A stretch of DNA of 64,000 nt from Kaistia adipata DSM 17808 (GTDB taxonomy: Bacteria; Pseudomonadota; Alphaproteobacteria; Rhizobiales; Kaistiaceae). Location: NCBI RefSeq assembly GCF_000423225.1, contig NZ_KE383991.1, positions 1,498,217-1,562,216 on the forward strand, read 5' to 3'. The notes beneath the pieces are model-generated. The model did not search any database and was not told the DNA's origin. It saw only the letters and a program-made list of their open reading frames with translations. Made by a program: the position numbers and the translations under genes. Shown in pieces: positions 21,702 to 30,235 of this stretch. Positions within the stretch are counted from its first letter, which is position 1. The number at the start of each line of letters is the position of its first letter.

Positions 21702-23015
21702 TCAATGTCCAAACAGAGAATCGAGTTCGCGATAATCCGGCAAAGTCCGGTCGATCGCCTTGCCATAGCGCAAAACGATGCGATCGGATTGCGGGCGCGA
21801 CAGGAGTTCGGACCAGCTGCGGGCCCGGAACAGCACCAGATCGGCGGGATCGCCAACCCGGATCCGCCCGACATCGGGACGGCGCAGGATGGCGGCGGGA
21901 TTGGTGGTGACGACGCGGGGCGCGGCGTCGAGCGGGTGGTCGAGATGCAGGATCCGGACGGCCTCGCGGAACACCTCGACGGCGTCGAGGTCGCCATAGG
22001 CGTAGAACGGATCGCGCGTGTTGTCGGAGGCGACGGCGACGCGGATGCCGCGCTCCTCCATCTCGTTCAGGAGCGTCACGCCGCGCCAGCGCGGCGTCCG
22101 GCCGGGATGCCGATCCTGCAGATAGAGATTGCACATCGGCAGCGAGACGACGGCGAGACCCGCCTCGGCGACGAGATCCATCGTGCGGTCCGCCTCGCTC
22201 TCGTCCTGGCGGGCGAGCGAGCAGCAATGGCCGACGGTGACCTGGCCCTGGTAGTCGGTGCGGATCGCGGCTTCCGCGATCGCCTTCAGCGAGCGGGCGT
22301 TGGGATCGGCGGTCTCGTCGACATGGAGGTCGATGTCGAAGCCGTTCTCGGACGCCATGGCGAAGAGATGGTCGAGCGCCGTCTCCAGCCCCGGCGCCAT
22401 GTAGGTGAAGCCGCCGATGGCGCCGCCATATTCGAGCAGCGTCTGCGTCAGCCTGGTGCGTACCGTCTCGTCGAGGAAGAGCTCGATCGGCGACAGCGCC
22501 ACCGCCTCGAGGTCGACGCGGCCGGCCCAGGCGTCGCGCGCCGCGGCGAAGGCCGGCCACGAAGCCGGGAACTGCGGCGGAACGCAGTCGATATGGGTGC
22601 GGATCAGCTTGGTGCCATGCGCATAGGCGCTGCGCAGCGCGAACTCCATCCGCGCCCGGACGTCTTCGGTGGTCCAGTGCGCCTCGCGGTCGGCGTCGAC
22701 GGCGGCGAGCGCATCGGCGAAGCTGCCGGTCGGGTTCTGGCGCCGCGCCCAGATGTGGCCCTTGTCGAGATGCGTGTGCATGTCGACGAAGCAGGGCCAG
22801 ACCTGGCCCTTGTCCATGTCGAAGACCGGCAGCTCGGCGACGCTGCCGGCCGGCCGCAGCGCCTCGATCCTGCCGCCGGATACGACGATGTCGGCACGCA
22901 TCAGGCCTTCGCCGACATCGCGGCCGTCGAAGCCATCGACGGTCGCCGATGGCAGCGTGGCGTTGGCGAGCACGTAGCGATCCGCATCCGGGATCGCGGC
23001 GAAGCCCTTCGTCAT
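21702..23015 (-). CDS. Cytosine-deaminase-like metal-dependent amidohydrolase
   Basis: The 437-residue protein is an amidohydrolase of the CodA group. The metal and catalytic motifs are intact: VDMHTHLDKG near residue 78 (HxH), HVDETAD near residue 225 (His and the catalytic Glu), VGHCCS near residue 252, and ASDNTRDPFYAYGD near residue 320 (the metal Asp). CodA deaminates cytosine, but relatives in NMT1-transporter operons act on, or are predicted to act on, other N-heterocycles or creatinine-like rings. It starts 1 base after the permease stop codon, firmly linking import to deamination. Confidence 0.85.
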   Translation of the reverse strand: MTKGFAAIPDADRYVLANATLPSATVDGFDGRDVGEGLMRADIVVSGGRIEALRPAGSVAELPVFDMDKGQVWPCFVDMHTHLDKGHIWARRQNPTGSFADALAAVDADREAHWTTEDVRARMEFALRSAYAHGTKLIRTHIDCVPPQFPASWPAFAAARDAWAGRVDLEAVALSPIELFLDETVRTRLTQTLLEYGGAIGGFTYMAPGLETALDHLFAMASENGFDIDLHVDETADPNARSLKAIAEAAIRTDYQGQVTVGHCCSLARQDESEADRTMDLVAEAGLAVVSLPMCNLYLQDRHPGRTPRWRGVTLLNEMEERGIRVAVASDNTRDPFYAYGDLDAVEVFREAVRILHLDHPLDAAPRVVTTNPAAILRRPDVGRIRVGDPADLVLFRARSWSELLSRPQSDRIVLRYGKAIDRTLPDYRELDSLFGH

Positions 23016-23016
23016 C

Positions 23017-23895
23017 TCAATTCTCCCGCCGGATCGCGCTCTCGTGCCAGCGACGCAGCGCCAGATGCGAGATCAGGCTGGTCGCGGCATAGATCACGAC
23101 GCCGGTGGCGCAGAGCAGGATGAGCGCGGCGAACAGGCGGGGGATGTTGAGGCGATACTGCGATTCGAGCAGGCGGAAGGCGAGGCCCGAGCCGGCGCCG
23201 GCGGAACCGGCGGCGAACTCCGCCACCACGGCCGCGATCAGCGCCAGGCCGCCGGCGATCCGCAAGCCGGCGAGGAAATAGGGCAGCGCCGCCGGCAGCT
23301 TCAGGTGGATCATCGTCTGCCAGCGACTGGCGCCGTAGAGCTCGAACAGGTTCAGGAGATTGTGGTCCGTGCTCTTCAGGCCCTGCGTCGTGTTGGAGAG
23401 CACGGGGAAGAAGGCAACGATCCAGGCGCAGATCAAGAGCGCCGACTGCGTCGACGGCGCATAGATCAGGATCAGCGGCGCGATGGCGACGACGGGCGTC
23501 ACCTGCAGGATGACCATGTAGGGCGACAGCGCCAGCTCGATCCATTTCGACTGGGTGAGCAGGATCGCCAGCGCGACGCCGCCGACCAGCGCGATGGCGA
23601 GCGCGGCGAAGGTGATCTTCAGCGTCACCAGCAGCGCCATGCCGAGGATCGGCCAGTCATTGACCAGCGACTGCGCCACCAGGCCGGGACCCGGCAGGAT
23701 GTATTTCGGGATGTTGTAGGCGGCGACATACCAGGCCCAGAGGCCGATCAGCATGGCGAGCATCACGAGCGGGATGAGGACGCGCAGGACGCGCTCGCTC
23801 ACCGGCATGGACGGGGCGGGCACGGGCGCGGCATCCTGATGCGCTGCCGTCGCCGGGGTTTCGGCCGTGGCGGGGCCGTGATCGATGCTGGTCAT
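23017..23895 (-). CDS. ABC transporter permease (nitrate/sulfonate/pyrimidine-precursor type)
   Basis: The 292-residue protein has about six membrane helices after a 35-residue polar Ala/Pro-rich N-terminus. It carries the BPD_transp_1 EAA-like loop (ELYGASRWQTMIHLKLPAALPYFLAGLRIAGGLA) that docks to the ATPase. It belongs to the SsuC/TauC/ThiX group. The start at 23895 overlaps the upstream ATPase stop by 4 bases (ATGA), a typical coupling arrangement. With its ATPase and NMT1-type binding protein it forms a complete importer. Confidence 0.92.
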   Translation of the reverse strand: MTSIDHGPATAETPATAAHQDAAPVPAPSMPVSERVLRVLIPLVMLAMLIGLWAWYVAAYNIPKYILPGPGLVAQSLVNDWPILGMALLVTLKITFAALAIALVGGVALAILLTQSKWIELALSPYMVILQVTPVVAIAPLILIYAPSTQSALLICAWIVAFFPVLSNTTQGLKSTDHNLLNLFELYGASRWQTMIHLKLPAALPYFLAGLRIAGGLALIAAVVAEFAAGSAGAGSGLAFRLLESQYRLNIPRLFAALILLCATGVVIYAATSLISHLALRRWHESAIRREN

Positions 23896-24743
23896 AGGTG
23901 GTCGGCCGTTCCGATGGCGGAAAGAAGGGATTCCGAGGCGCGGCGGCAATAGTCGCCATAGGCCTGCGAGGTACGGAAGCCGATGCCGCGCGGATGCGGG
24001 GCGTCGACCGCGATCTCGTCGATGACCCTGCCCGGACGGGCGGCCATGACAACGATCCGGCTCGACAGATAGACGGATTCGAAGACCGAGTGCGTGACGA
24101 AGACGATCGTCCAGCCGAACTGCTCCCAAAGGCGCAGCAGGTCATCGTTCAGCTTCTGGCGGGTGATCTCGTCGAGCGCCGCGAAGGGCTCGTCCATCAA
24201 CAGGATGCGCGGCCGCGTCACCAGCGCGCGGGCGATCGAGACGCGCATCTTCATGCCGCCGGAAAGCTCGCGCGGGTAGGATTCGGCGAACTTGTCGAGG
24301 CCGACCATCTCCAGCGCTTCCATGATGCGCGGGCGGGCCTCGGACTGCGAGATGCCCTTGAGGCGCAGCGGCAGCCAGACATTCTTGAACACGGTTGCCC
24401 AGGGCATCAGCGTCGGCTCCTGGAACACGAAGCCGATGTCGCCACCCTTCTTGTCGCCGGCGACATGCGAGCCGTCGGGCCAGACGATGCTGCCCGAGGA
24501 CGGCTCGCCGAGCCCCGCCAGCATGCGGAGCGCGGTCGACTTGCCGCAACCGGACGGTCCGAGCAGGCTGATGAACTCGCCGGCGCGGATCGAAAGCGAC
24601 ATGTCTTTCAGCGCGATCGTACCGTTCGAGAACGTCTTCGAGACATGGTCGAGACGCACGATGGGCCGTCCGGCTTCAACGGATGGCGGGCTGCTGGTTG
24701 CGAGAGACAAGTATTCCGTTTCCTCAACTGCGTGGCCAGGCAT
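23892..24743 (-). CDS. ABC transporter ATP-binding protein (SsuB/TauB-like)
   Basis: The protein of about 283 residues has Walker A GPSGCGKST, Q-loop GFVFQEPTLMPW, signature ELSGGMKMRVSIARAL, Walker B ILLMDEPFAALD and the H-loop FVTHSVFES. It is the energising subunit of the importer formed with the overlapping permease. The start at 24743 is a compromise: the frame stays open another 25 codons upstream, and ribosome binding sites are weak for all candidates. The first 25 residues have no homology to the family core, which begins at IVRLDHVSKTF. Confidence 0.92.
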   Translation of the reverse strand: MPGHAVEETEYLSLATSSPPSVEAGRPIVRLDHVSKTFSNGTIALKDMSLSIRAGEFISLLGPSGCGKSTALRMLAGLGEPSSGSIVWPDGSHVAGDKKGGDIGFVFQEPTLMPWATVFKNVWLPLRLKGISQSEARPRIMEALEMVGLDKFAESYPRELSGGMKMRVSIARALVTRPRILLMDEPFAALDEITRQKLNDDLLRLWEQFGWTIVFVTHSVFESVYLSSRIVVMAARPGRVIDEIAVDAPHPRGIGFRTSQAYGDYCRRASESLLSAIGTADHL

Positions 24744-24793
24744 TGCCACGATTCCGGCCCTGGCGCCTACCCGCCGCGGCCGCAAGCAGAAAT

Positions 24794-24822
24794 GGCATTG
24801 CCGGGACCGGTCCGGCAATGCC
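24794..24822 (-). promoter_or_regulatory. Intercistronic hairpin between binding-protein and ATPase genes
   Basis: Perfect 11-bp arms GGCATTGCCGG/CCGGCAATGCC with a 7-base loop lie 31 bases after the binding-protein stop. There is no T tract, so it more likely stabilises the upstream mRNA or causes partial termination, giving excess binding protein over the membrane subunits. Confidence 0.6.
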
Positions 24823-24852
24823 CGGGAGCGCGGACGCCCCCTGTCGTGATCG

Positions 24853-25860
24853 TTACTTCTTCAGGTCCAGTCCGACCTTCTTGCAGACGAACTGCGTCGT
24901 GTAATACTTCGAATAGTCGAGGTCCGCCTTGACGACGCCGGCCTTGACCATCTTGTCGTAGAAGTCCTTGACCCGCGCATCGGTCATGCAGCCGATGCCC
25001 TTTTCGAGCGTGTCGCCGGAATCGACCAGGCCGTAGTCCTTCATGGTCTGGATCGAGTAAGCGATCTGCTCGTCGGTGATCTCCGGATTATCCTTCTTGA
25101 TCAGATCGTTGGCGGCCTTGTTGTCGCCGTAGAGGTAGTTGTACCAGCCCTCGATCGAGGCATCGACGAAACGCTGGGTGATGTCGGGGTTCGCCGCGAC
25201 ATACTCCTGCGTGCCCTCGATCAGCGTCGCATAGGTGCTGAAGCCCTCATCGGCGAGCAGGAACAGCTTCGGCTTGAAATCGGCCTGCTTGGCGATCTCG
25301 AACGGCTCGGAGGTGATGTAGCCCTGCTGGGCGGACTTCGGATCGGCCAGGAACGGCGCCGGATTGAACGTGTAGGGCTTGAACTGCTCGTCGCGGAAGC
25401 CCGGGAAAGCCGACTTCATCCACTGGAAATAGGACGCATAACCGTCCTTCGACAGCAGCAGCGTGTCGAGCTTGGCCAGATCCTCGAACTTCTCGACATC
25501 CGGATGGGCGATGATGACCTGCGGCTCCTTCTGGAAGATCGCAGCGACCTCGACCAGCGGAATTTCCTCGGCAGCGGCCGAGAAGGTCTCGATCATGTTG
25601 CCGGCCATGTTGAACTGGGTCTTGCCGGCGAGCATCAGCTGGCGGTTGGCCGCCTGCGGGCCGCCCTGCACGATCGTCACCTTGAGGCCGTGCTTCTCGT
25701 AGGTGCCGTCGGCAACCGCCTGGTAGAAGCCGCCATGCTCGGCCTGGGCCAGCCAGTTGGTGCCGAAGGAAACCTCGTCGAGAGCGAAGGCCTGGCCGGC
25801 AAAAGCCACTGCCGCGGTGCCGGCCGCCATGCCGATGAACCGTGTCCTGAGCGATGTCAT
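24853..25860 (-). CDS. NMT1/THI5-like ABC transporter substrate-binding protein
   Basis: The 335-residue protein has a signal peptide (ending AFAGQAFA, cleaved before LDEVS) and an NMT1/THI5-type periplasmic binding fold: SFGTNWLAQAEHGGFYQAVADGTY at the start, then VQGGPQAANRQLMLAGKTQFNM near residue 65. Proteins of this group bind hydroxymethylpyrimidine-like compounds, alkanesulfonates or formyl-aminopyrimidine. It is the first gene of the operon, which fits high expression. The start at 25860 gives a well-formed signal peptide; the longer frame upstream does not. Confidence 0.9.
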   Translation of the reverse strand: MTSLRTRFIGMAAGTAAVAFAGQAFALDEVSFGTNWLAQAEHGGFYQAVADGTYEKHGLKVTIVQGGPQAANRQLMLAGKTQFNMAGNMIETFSAAAEEIPLVEVAAIFQKEPQVIIAHPDVEKFEDLAKLDTLLLSKDGYASYFQWMKSAFPGFRDEQFKPYTFNPAPFLADPKSAQQGYITSEPFEIAKQADFKPKLFLLADEGFSTYATLIEGTQEYVAANPDITQRFVDASIEGWYNYLYGDNKAANDLIKKDNPEITDEQIAYSIQTMKDYGLVDSGDTLEKGIGCMTDARVKDFYDKMVKAGVVKADLDYSKYYTTQFVCKKVGLDLKK

Positions 25861-26224
25861 GTCGTTCTTAGCCTTCCCCTTGTCGCGACAGCCCCGGCGG
25901 TCGCCATGTTGTTCTTTCCTGACCGGCGCGCCGGCTTCCTGCCGTTCGCGTCCGAAATCCCACCCTTCCTGTCGCAAGAGGTATGCCATGAAGCGCTTCG
26001 GGCCCCGGCCGACGCGCAACACCGATCAAGCATTCCGCCCCGACGCCGGAAAGTGGCGGCATATTATGCGACGAACCCTGCGCACGATAGCGGCAGATGC
26101 CACGAAATCGAGCATTTCGCACCCGCGCCGGTGTGGATCGCCCGCATCGAGCCCGGCGGCGGCCTTGCCATGCCGCGCGGGCGGCCCCTACCCTTCCGCT
26201 TTCCATGCCGAACCGGAGCGCCCC
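25861..26224. other. Divergent promoter region of the importer operon and ridA
   Basis: No gene is supported here. Two small perfect palindromes stand out: GCATA-T-TATGC at 26059-26069 and CGAAAT-CGAGC-ATTTCG at 26103-26119. Both lie between the divergent starts and are candidate operators for a regulator of either unit. No regulator gene is adjacent. Confidence 0.45.
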
Positions 26225-26617
26225 ATGGTGAACACGCCCCTGACCCCGAAGGACATCCGCCCGCCCTTCGGCCAATACAGCCACGGCGTCGAAGCGCCCG
26301 CCGGCAGCCGCTTCATCTTCACCTCCGGCCAGCTCGGCATCCGCGACGACGACAGCGTTCCGGAGGACATCGAGGCGCAGGCGGAGATCTGCTTCGAGAA
26401 CATCCGCGCCATTCTCGCCGCGGGCGGCATGGAGCTTTCCGACATCGTCCGCCTGAATGCGTTCGTGACCAAGCGCGAGGACATGCGCCGCTACATGAAC
26501 GTGCGCGACCGCTATGTCAGCCAGCCGCTGCCGGCGTCGACGCTCTATATCGTCACGGGCTTCACGCGGCCGGAATTCCTGGTCGAGATCGAGGCCGTGG
26601 CGGCCCGGCAGGACTAG
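26225..26617 (+). CDS. RidA/YjgF/RutC-family protein
   Basis: The 130-residue protein matches the Rid family: PFGQYSHGVEAPAGSRFIFTSGQLGI at the start, a central AQAEICFENIRAILAAGGMELSDIVRLNAFVT, and the C-terminal FLVEIEAVA motif. RidA hydrolyses reactive enamine/imine intermediates, but its key Arg, usually in the C-terminal region, cannot be confirmed with certainty here. RutC, a relative, works in uracil degradation. Its place opposite the deaminase operon suggests it may remove reactive intermediates formed there. The ATG at 26225 follows GGAG by 6 bases. Confidence 0.85.
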   Translation: MVNTPLTPKDIRPPFGQYSHGVEAPAGSRFIFTSGQLGIRDDDSVPEDIEAQAEICFENIRAILAAGGMELSDIVRLNAFVTKREDMRRYMNVRDRYVSQPLPASTLYIVTGFTRPEFLVEIEAVAARQD

Positions 26618-26755
26618 CCGCCCGCAGCCGCGACCGGGGCCTCCGCGCGGGCGCCGCCGCGCATTGTCAGCCAATCGTCATCGAACCGTCTCCCGGCTGT
26701 CAGCTGCGGGACCTATCGCAGGTCCCGCAGCTTTTCATCAATCGGGAGACCGCTC

Positions 26756-27691
26756 GTGCTCACGCGACGCAACCTGCTCAAGATCGGCGGCACCGCCGCG
26801 ATCTTCGCCCCCTTCGCCGGCTTCACCATCGATTCCGCCCGCGCCGAGACCGACCCGCTGTTCCGCTTCGGCATCGTCGCCGACCCGCAATACGCCCCGG
26901 TCGTGCCGAACCTGAAGTCGAATCGCTACTACGCCAACAGCCTCTGGAAGCTGTCCGAGGCGATCGACACGCTGAACAAGCACGACCTGCAGTTCGTCGC
27001 GACGCTCGGCGACATCATCGACCGGCACTGGGAGAGCTTCAGTCACGTGCTGCCGCTCTACGACAAGCTCGACCATCCGAACGTGCTGCTGCTCGGCAAC
27101 CACGACTATGACGTCGCGGCCGAATATCTCGACTCCGTGCAGCGCACCACGGGCCTCGACAAGGCCTATTCCGACTTCGCCGGCGGCGGCTACCGCTTCA
27201 TCCTGCTCGACGGCAACGACGTCAGCCTGTTCGCGCCGCCCAAGGACGATCCGCGCCGCGAAGTCGCGGCCAAGCGCCTCGACGAGCTGAAGGCCAAGGG
27301 CGCGCCGAACGCCCAGACCTGGAACGGCTCGCTCGGCGACGAGCAGTTCGCCTGGCTCGAGGCGACGATCCAGAAGGCCGAGGTGGCCGGCGAGAAGGTC
27401 ATCGTCATGTGCCACTACCCGGTCTATCCGGCGAACGAGCACAATCTCTGGGATTCCGACCGGATCGTCGATCTCATCGCCAAGTCGAAGAATGTCGTCG
27501 CCTATTTCAACGGCCACAACCATGCCGGCAATTACGGCGAGCTGAGCGGCAAGCACTTCGTCAACTTCAAGGGCATGGTCGACACGCCGGACACCACGGC
27601 CTTCGCCGTCGTCGAGGTCTATCCGGACCGGATCGAGATCCTCGGCCATGGCCGCGAGGAAAACCGCACCCTGAAGCTCGCGACCGCCTGA
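26756..27691 (+). CDS. Tat-exported metallophosphoesterase
   Basis: The 311-residue protein starts at GTG 26756 with a GGGAG site. A twin-arginine signal (LTRRNLLKIGG, then a hydrophobic stretch ending DSARA) is followed by a calcineurin-like phosphoesterase domain: GIVADPQYA, TLGDIIDRH, LLGNHDYD, MCHYPVY and NGHNHAGNYG supply the five metal-ligand blocks. The closest described type is the ADP-ribose/CDP-alcohol diphosphatase-like group. It should be a folded periplasmic metalloenzyme. Nothing in the context fixes the substrate. Confidence 0.88.
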   Translation: MLTRRNLLKIGGTAAIFAPFAGFTIDSARAETDPLFRFGIVADPQYAPVVPNLKSNRYYANSLWKLSEAIDTLNKHDLQFVATLGDIIDRHWESFSHVLPLYDKLDHPNVLLLGNHDYDVAAEYLDSVQRTTGLDKAYSDFAGGGYRFILLDGNDVSLFAPPKDDPRREVAAKRLDELKAKGAPNAQTWNGSLGDEQFAWLEATIQKAEVAGEKVIVMCHYPVYPANEHNLWDSDRIVDLIAKSKNVVAYFNGHNHAGNYGELSGKHFVNFKGMVDTPDTTAFAVVEVYPDRIEILGHGREENRTLKLATA

Positions 27692-27776
27692 GGCCGGCTT
27701 CCGGCGGATCGGCGCTCGCGTCGGTCCGCCACCCGATGCGCCGCCGCCCGATTGGGCTTGCGGCGCACCGCGCTCT

Positions 27777-27806
27777 CCTGTTTCCTGCGCGCAGGCAGGA
27801 AACAGG
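27777..27806 (+). promoter_or_regulatory. Perfect inverted repeat covering the ribosome binding site of the deaminase gene
   Basis: Arms CCTGTTTCCTGC (27777-27788) and GCAGGAAACAGG (27795-27806) are perfectly complementary with the loop GCGCAG. The right arm contains the only Shine-Dalgarno sequence (AGGAAA/CAGG), and the repeat ends one base before the ATG at 27808. In RNA it would sequester the start region; in DNA it could be an operator. Confidence 0.7.
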
Positions 27807-27807
27807 C

Positions 27808-29172
27808 ATGACCCACCGCATTTGGCTCAAGGATCCGATCGCCGTCCTCGCGGCGGGCGCCGAGCGGGGCATCGTCGTCGAGAACGGCCGCATCGCCGAG
27901 CTGGTCGGGCGCGGCGGCGAGCCGCTTCATCCCGTGCAGAAGATCTTCGACGCCTCGCGCCATGTGGTGACGCCGGGCCTCGTCAACACCCACCACCATT
28001 TCTTCCAGACGATGACGCGGGCCCACCCGAAGGCGATCAACAAGTCGCTCTGGCCGTGGATCACGACGCTCTATCCGATCTGGACCCGCCACGTGAACGC
28101 CGACAATTTCCGCCTCGCCGCCCGGCTTTCGGTGACGGAACTGCTGATGTCGGGCTGCACCTGCGCCTCCGACCACCACTACATGTTCCCGACCGGGCTG
28201 GAGCACGCGCTCGACATCGAGGCCGAGGAGGCCGCCGCCGTCGGTATCCGCATGACGCTTTCGCGCGGCGCGCTCGATCTGGTCGGCGATCAGGCCGGCG
28301 ACGACAGCCAGGCTGTCGCGCCCGGCGGCGCCATCCAGGACACCGACACGATCCTCGCCGATTGCGAGCGCGTCATCGCCCGCCACCACGACCGCGCCGA
28401 CGGCGCGATGACCCGCGTCGCGCTGGCGCCATGCGCGCCCTTCGACGTCTCGCTGCGCTTGATGCGCGAGACGGCGGCGCTCGCCGAGAAGCACGATTGC
28501 CGGCTGCACACCCATCTCGTCGAGACGAAGCAGGAGGCGGACTTCGCGCATGAGAAGCTCGGCATGTCGGCGGTCGACTATCTCGACGAATGCCACTGGC
28601 TGACGAACCGCACCTGGCTCGCCCACGGCATCCATTTCGACGATGCGGAGATCGGCAAGCTCGGGCGGCACGGCGTCGGCATCTGCCACTGCCCGACCTC
28701 GAACATGGTGCTCTCGTCCGGCATCTGCCGGACCCGCGAGCTGGAGGCGGCCGGCTGCCCGGTCGGCCTCGGTGTCGACGGCTCGGCCTCGAACGACAAT
28801 TCCAACCTGATCGAGGCGGCCCGGCACGCGCTGATGATCGGCCGGCTGCGCTACGACGCGTCCGAGGTCACCCATCTCGACGTGCTGCGCTGGGCGACGG
28901 AAGGCTCGGCGCGTTGCCTCGGCCGCGACGACATCGGCACGATCGCGGTCGGCAAGCAGGCCGATTTCGCCTTCTGGACGCTGGACGAGCTGCGCTTTTC
29001 CGGCGCCGGCGACCCGCTCGCCGCCCTCGTGCTGTGCGGAGCGCACGCCGCCGACCGCGTCATGGTGAAGGGCGAATGGCGGGTCGAGGACGGCCAGCCG
29101 GTCGGCGTCGACCTGGCGCGGCTCCGCCACGAACACCATCAGGCTTCGAAACAGTTCCTGGAGGCGCTCTGA
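27808..29172 (+). CDS. 8-oxoguanine-deaminase-like amidohydrolase
   Basis: The 454-residue protein matches the 8-oxoguanine deaminase group of the amidohydrolase superfamily. It opens with IWLKDPIAVL and ERGIVVENGRIAELV. The metal motif is VNTHHHFFQTMTRAHP near residue 66, with substrate motifs LLMSGCTCASDHHYMFP, HTHLVETKQE near residue 235, LAHGIHF, and GVDGSASNDNSN near residue 325 containing the metal Asp. Such enzymes deaminate 8-oxoguanine to urate, and some act on isocytosine or related rings. The start at ATG 27808 is fixed by homology and by AGGAAACAGG just upstream, which sits inside a perfect inverted repeat. The creatininase-family gene follows on the same strand. Confidence 0.88.
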   Translation: MTHRIWLKDPIAVLAAGAERGIVVENGRIAELVGRGGEPLHPVQKIFDASRHVVTPGLVNTHHHFFQTMTRAHPKAINKSLWPWITTLYPIWTRHVNADNFRLAARLSVTELLMSGCTCASDHHYMFPTGLEHALDIEAEEAAAVGIRMTLSRGALDLVGDQAGDDSQAVAPGGAIQDTDTILADCERVIARHHDRADGAMTRVALAPCAPFDVSLRLMRETAALAEKHDCRLHTHLVETKQEADFAHEKLGMSAVDYLDECHWLTNRTWLAHGIHFDDAEIGKLGRHGVGICHCPTSNMVLSSGICRTRELEAAGCPVGLGVDGSASNDNSNLIEAARHALMIGRLRYDASEVTHLDVLRWATEGSARCLGRDDIGTIAVGKQADFAFWTLDELRFSGAGDPLAALVLCGAHAADRVMVKGEWRVEDGQPVGVDLARLRHEHHQASKQFLEAL

Positions 29173-29195
29173 CCCGATGGAAGCGCGAGCCGATT

Positions 29196-29331
29196 CCCTC
29201 CCCCTTGTGGGGAGGGTCAGGGAGGGGGTACCTCCTCCCCCTTGAAAGACGGACCTGCCCTTGCTCAGTATCGCCAACGCCCGAGGCCGGCGCTGGTACC
29301 CCCACCCCGCCCTCCCCACGAGGGGGAGGGA
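29196..29331. repeat. Inverted repeat, family C
   Basis: CCCTCCCCCTTGTGGGGAGGG with GGGAGGGGGTACC on the left is mirrored by GGTACCCCCACCCCG and CCCTCCCCACGAGGGGGAGGG on the right. The arms are about 35 bases and the interior about 60 bases. A single arm recurs at 18862-18893. It separates two genes that otherwise look co-transcribed. Confidence 0.75.
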
Positions 29332-29363
29332 GCAGAACAAGCCACCGAGAAAAGAGACTTCCG

Positions 29364-30170
29364 ATGTCCCTTCCCCGCCCCTATTGGCACGAGATGCAGG
29401 CCCCCGACTTCCTGGGCGGCGACAAGGACTGGATCGCGGTCCTGCCGGTCTGCGCCATCGAGCAGCACGGCCCGCATCTGCCCGTCTTCACCGACGCCTG
29501 CATCGGCGAGGGCATGATGAAGCGCGTCGTCGAGATGCTGCCGGAAGGCCTGCCCGCGACCTTCCTGCCGGTGCAGTCGGTCGGCAAGTCGAACGAGCAC
29601 ATCTCCTCGCCGGGCACGCTCACCTTCACCTGGGACACCGTCATCCGCATGTGGCTGGAGATCGGCGACAGCATCGCGCGGGCCGGTGTCAGGAAGCTGG
29701 TCATCGTCACCTCGCATGGCGGCAACATCCCGGCCGCCGAGATCATCGCCCGCGAGCTGCGCATCAAGTACGACATGCTGGTGGTCACCACCGGCTGGAC
29801 CGCCGTCGGCGAGCCCGAGGGCATGGTGCCGGACGAAGAATATCTCTACGGCATCCATGGCGGCGACGTTGAAACCTCGATCATGCTGCATTTCCGGCCC
29901 GATCTCGTGAAGATGGACAAGGCCGAGGATTTCCGCTCCAGCCAGCTCGACCTGCTGAAGGAATTCAAGCGCCTGCGCTTCCACGGCGCGCCGGCGCGCG
30001 CCGCCTGGAAGGCGCAGGACCTGAACCCGAAGGGCGCCGTCGGCAACGCCTCGCGCGCCACCGCCGAGCGCGGCCGCCAGATGGTCGACTACCAGGCCGC
30101 CGCCTTCGTCGAGCTGCTCGAGGAGATGGCCCGCTTCGACCTCGCCCGGCTCTGGAAGGCGCCCGCCTGA
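29364..30170 (+). CDS. Creatininase-family amidohydrolase
   Basis: The 268-residue protein has the creatininase metal-binding motifs: AIEQHGPHLPVFTDA near residue 30 (Glu, His and Asp ligands) and VTSHGGNIPA near residue 114. The usual HAGEWETS block appears as HGGDVETS near residue 172. The family includes creatinine amidohydrolase, FAPy deformylase (ArfB) and mycofactocin MftE, so the substrate is open. Linkage to an 8-oxoguanine-deaminase-like gene favours a cyclic amide or purine-derived substrate. The start at ATG 29364 gives the normal N-terminus. An inverted repeat separates it from the preceding gene. Confidence 0.85.
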   Translation: MSLPRPYWHEMQAPDFLGGDKDWIAVLPVCAIEQHGPHLPVFTDACIGEGMMKRVVEMLPEGLPATFLPVQSVGKSNEHISSPGTLTFTWDTVIRMWLEIGDSIARAGVRKLVIVTSHGGNIPAAEIIARELRIKYDMLVVTTGWTAVGEPEGMVPDEEYLYGIHGGDVETSIMLHFRPDLVKMDKAEDFRSSQLDLLKEFKRLRFHGAPARAAWKAQDLNPKGAVGNASRATAERGRQMVDYQAAAFVELLEEMARFDLARLWKAPA

Positions 30171-30235
30171 CATCAGGCGGAATCGTGATCTCGACCTAGG
30201 AAAACGCTTGGGCATGCCGCGACCCTGTTGCTAGC

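Noticed and set aside
27409..27807. N-terminal extension of the 8-oxoguanine-deaminase-like gene from an upstream in-frame start
   Set aside because: It overlaps the phosphoesterase gene in another frame and has no similarity; the family begins at the ATG at 27808.
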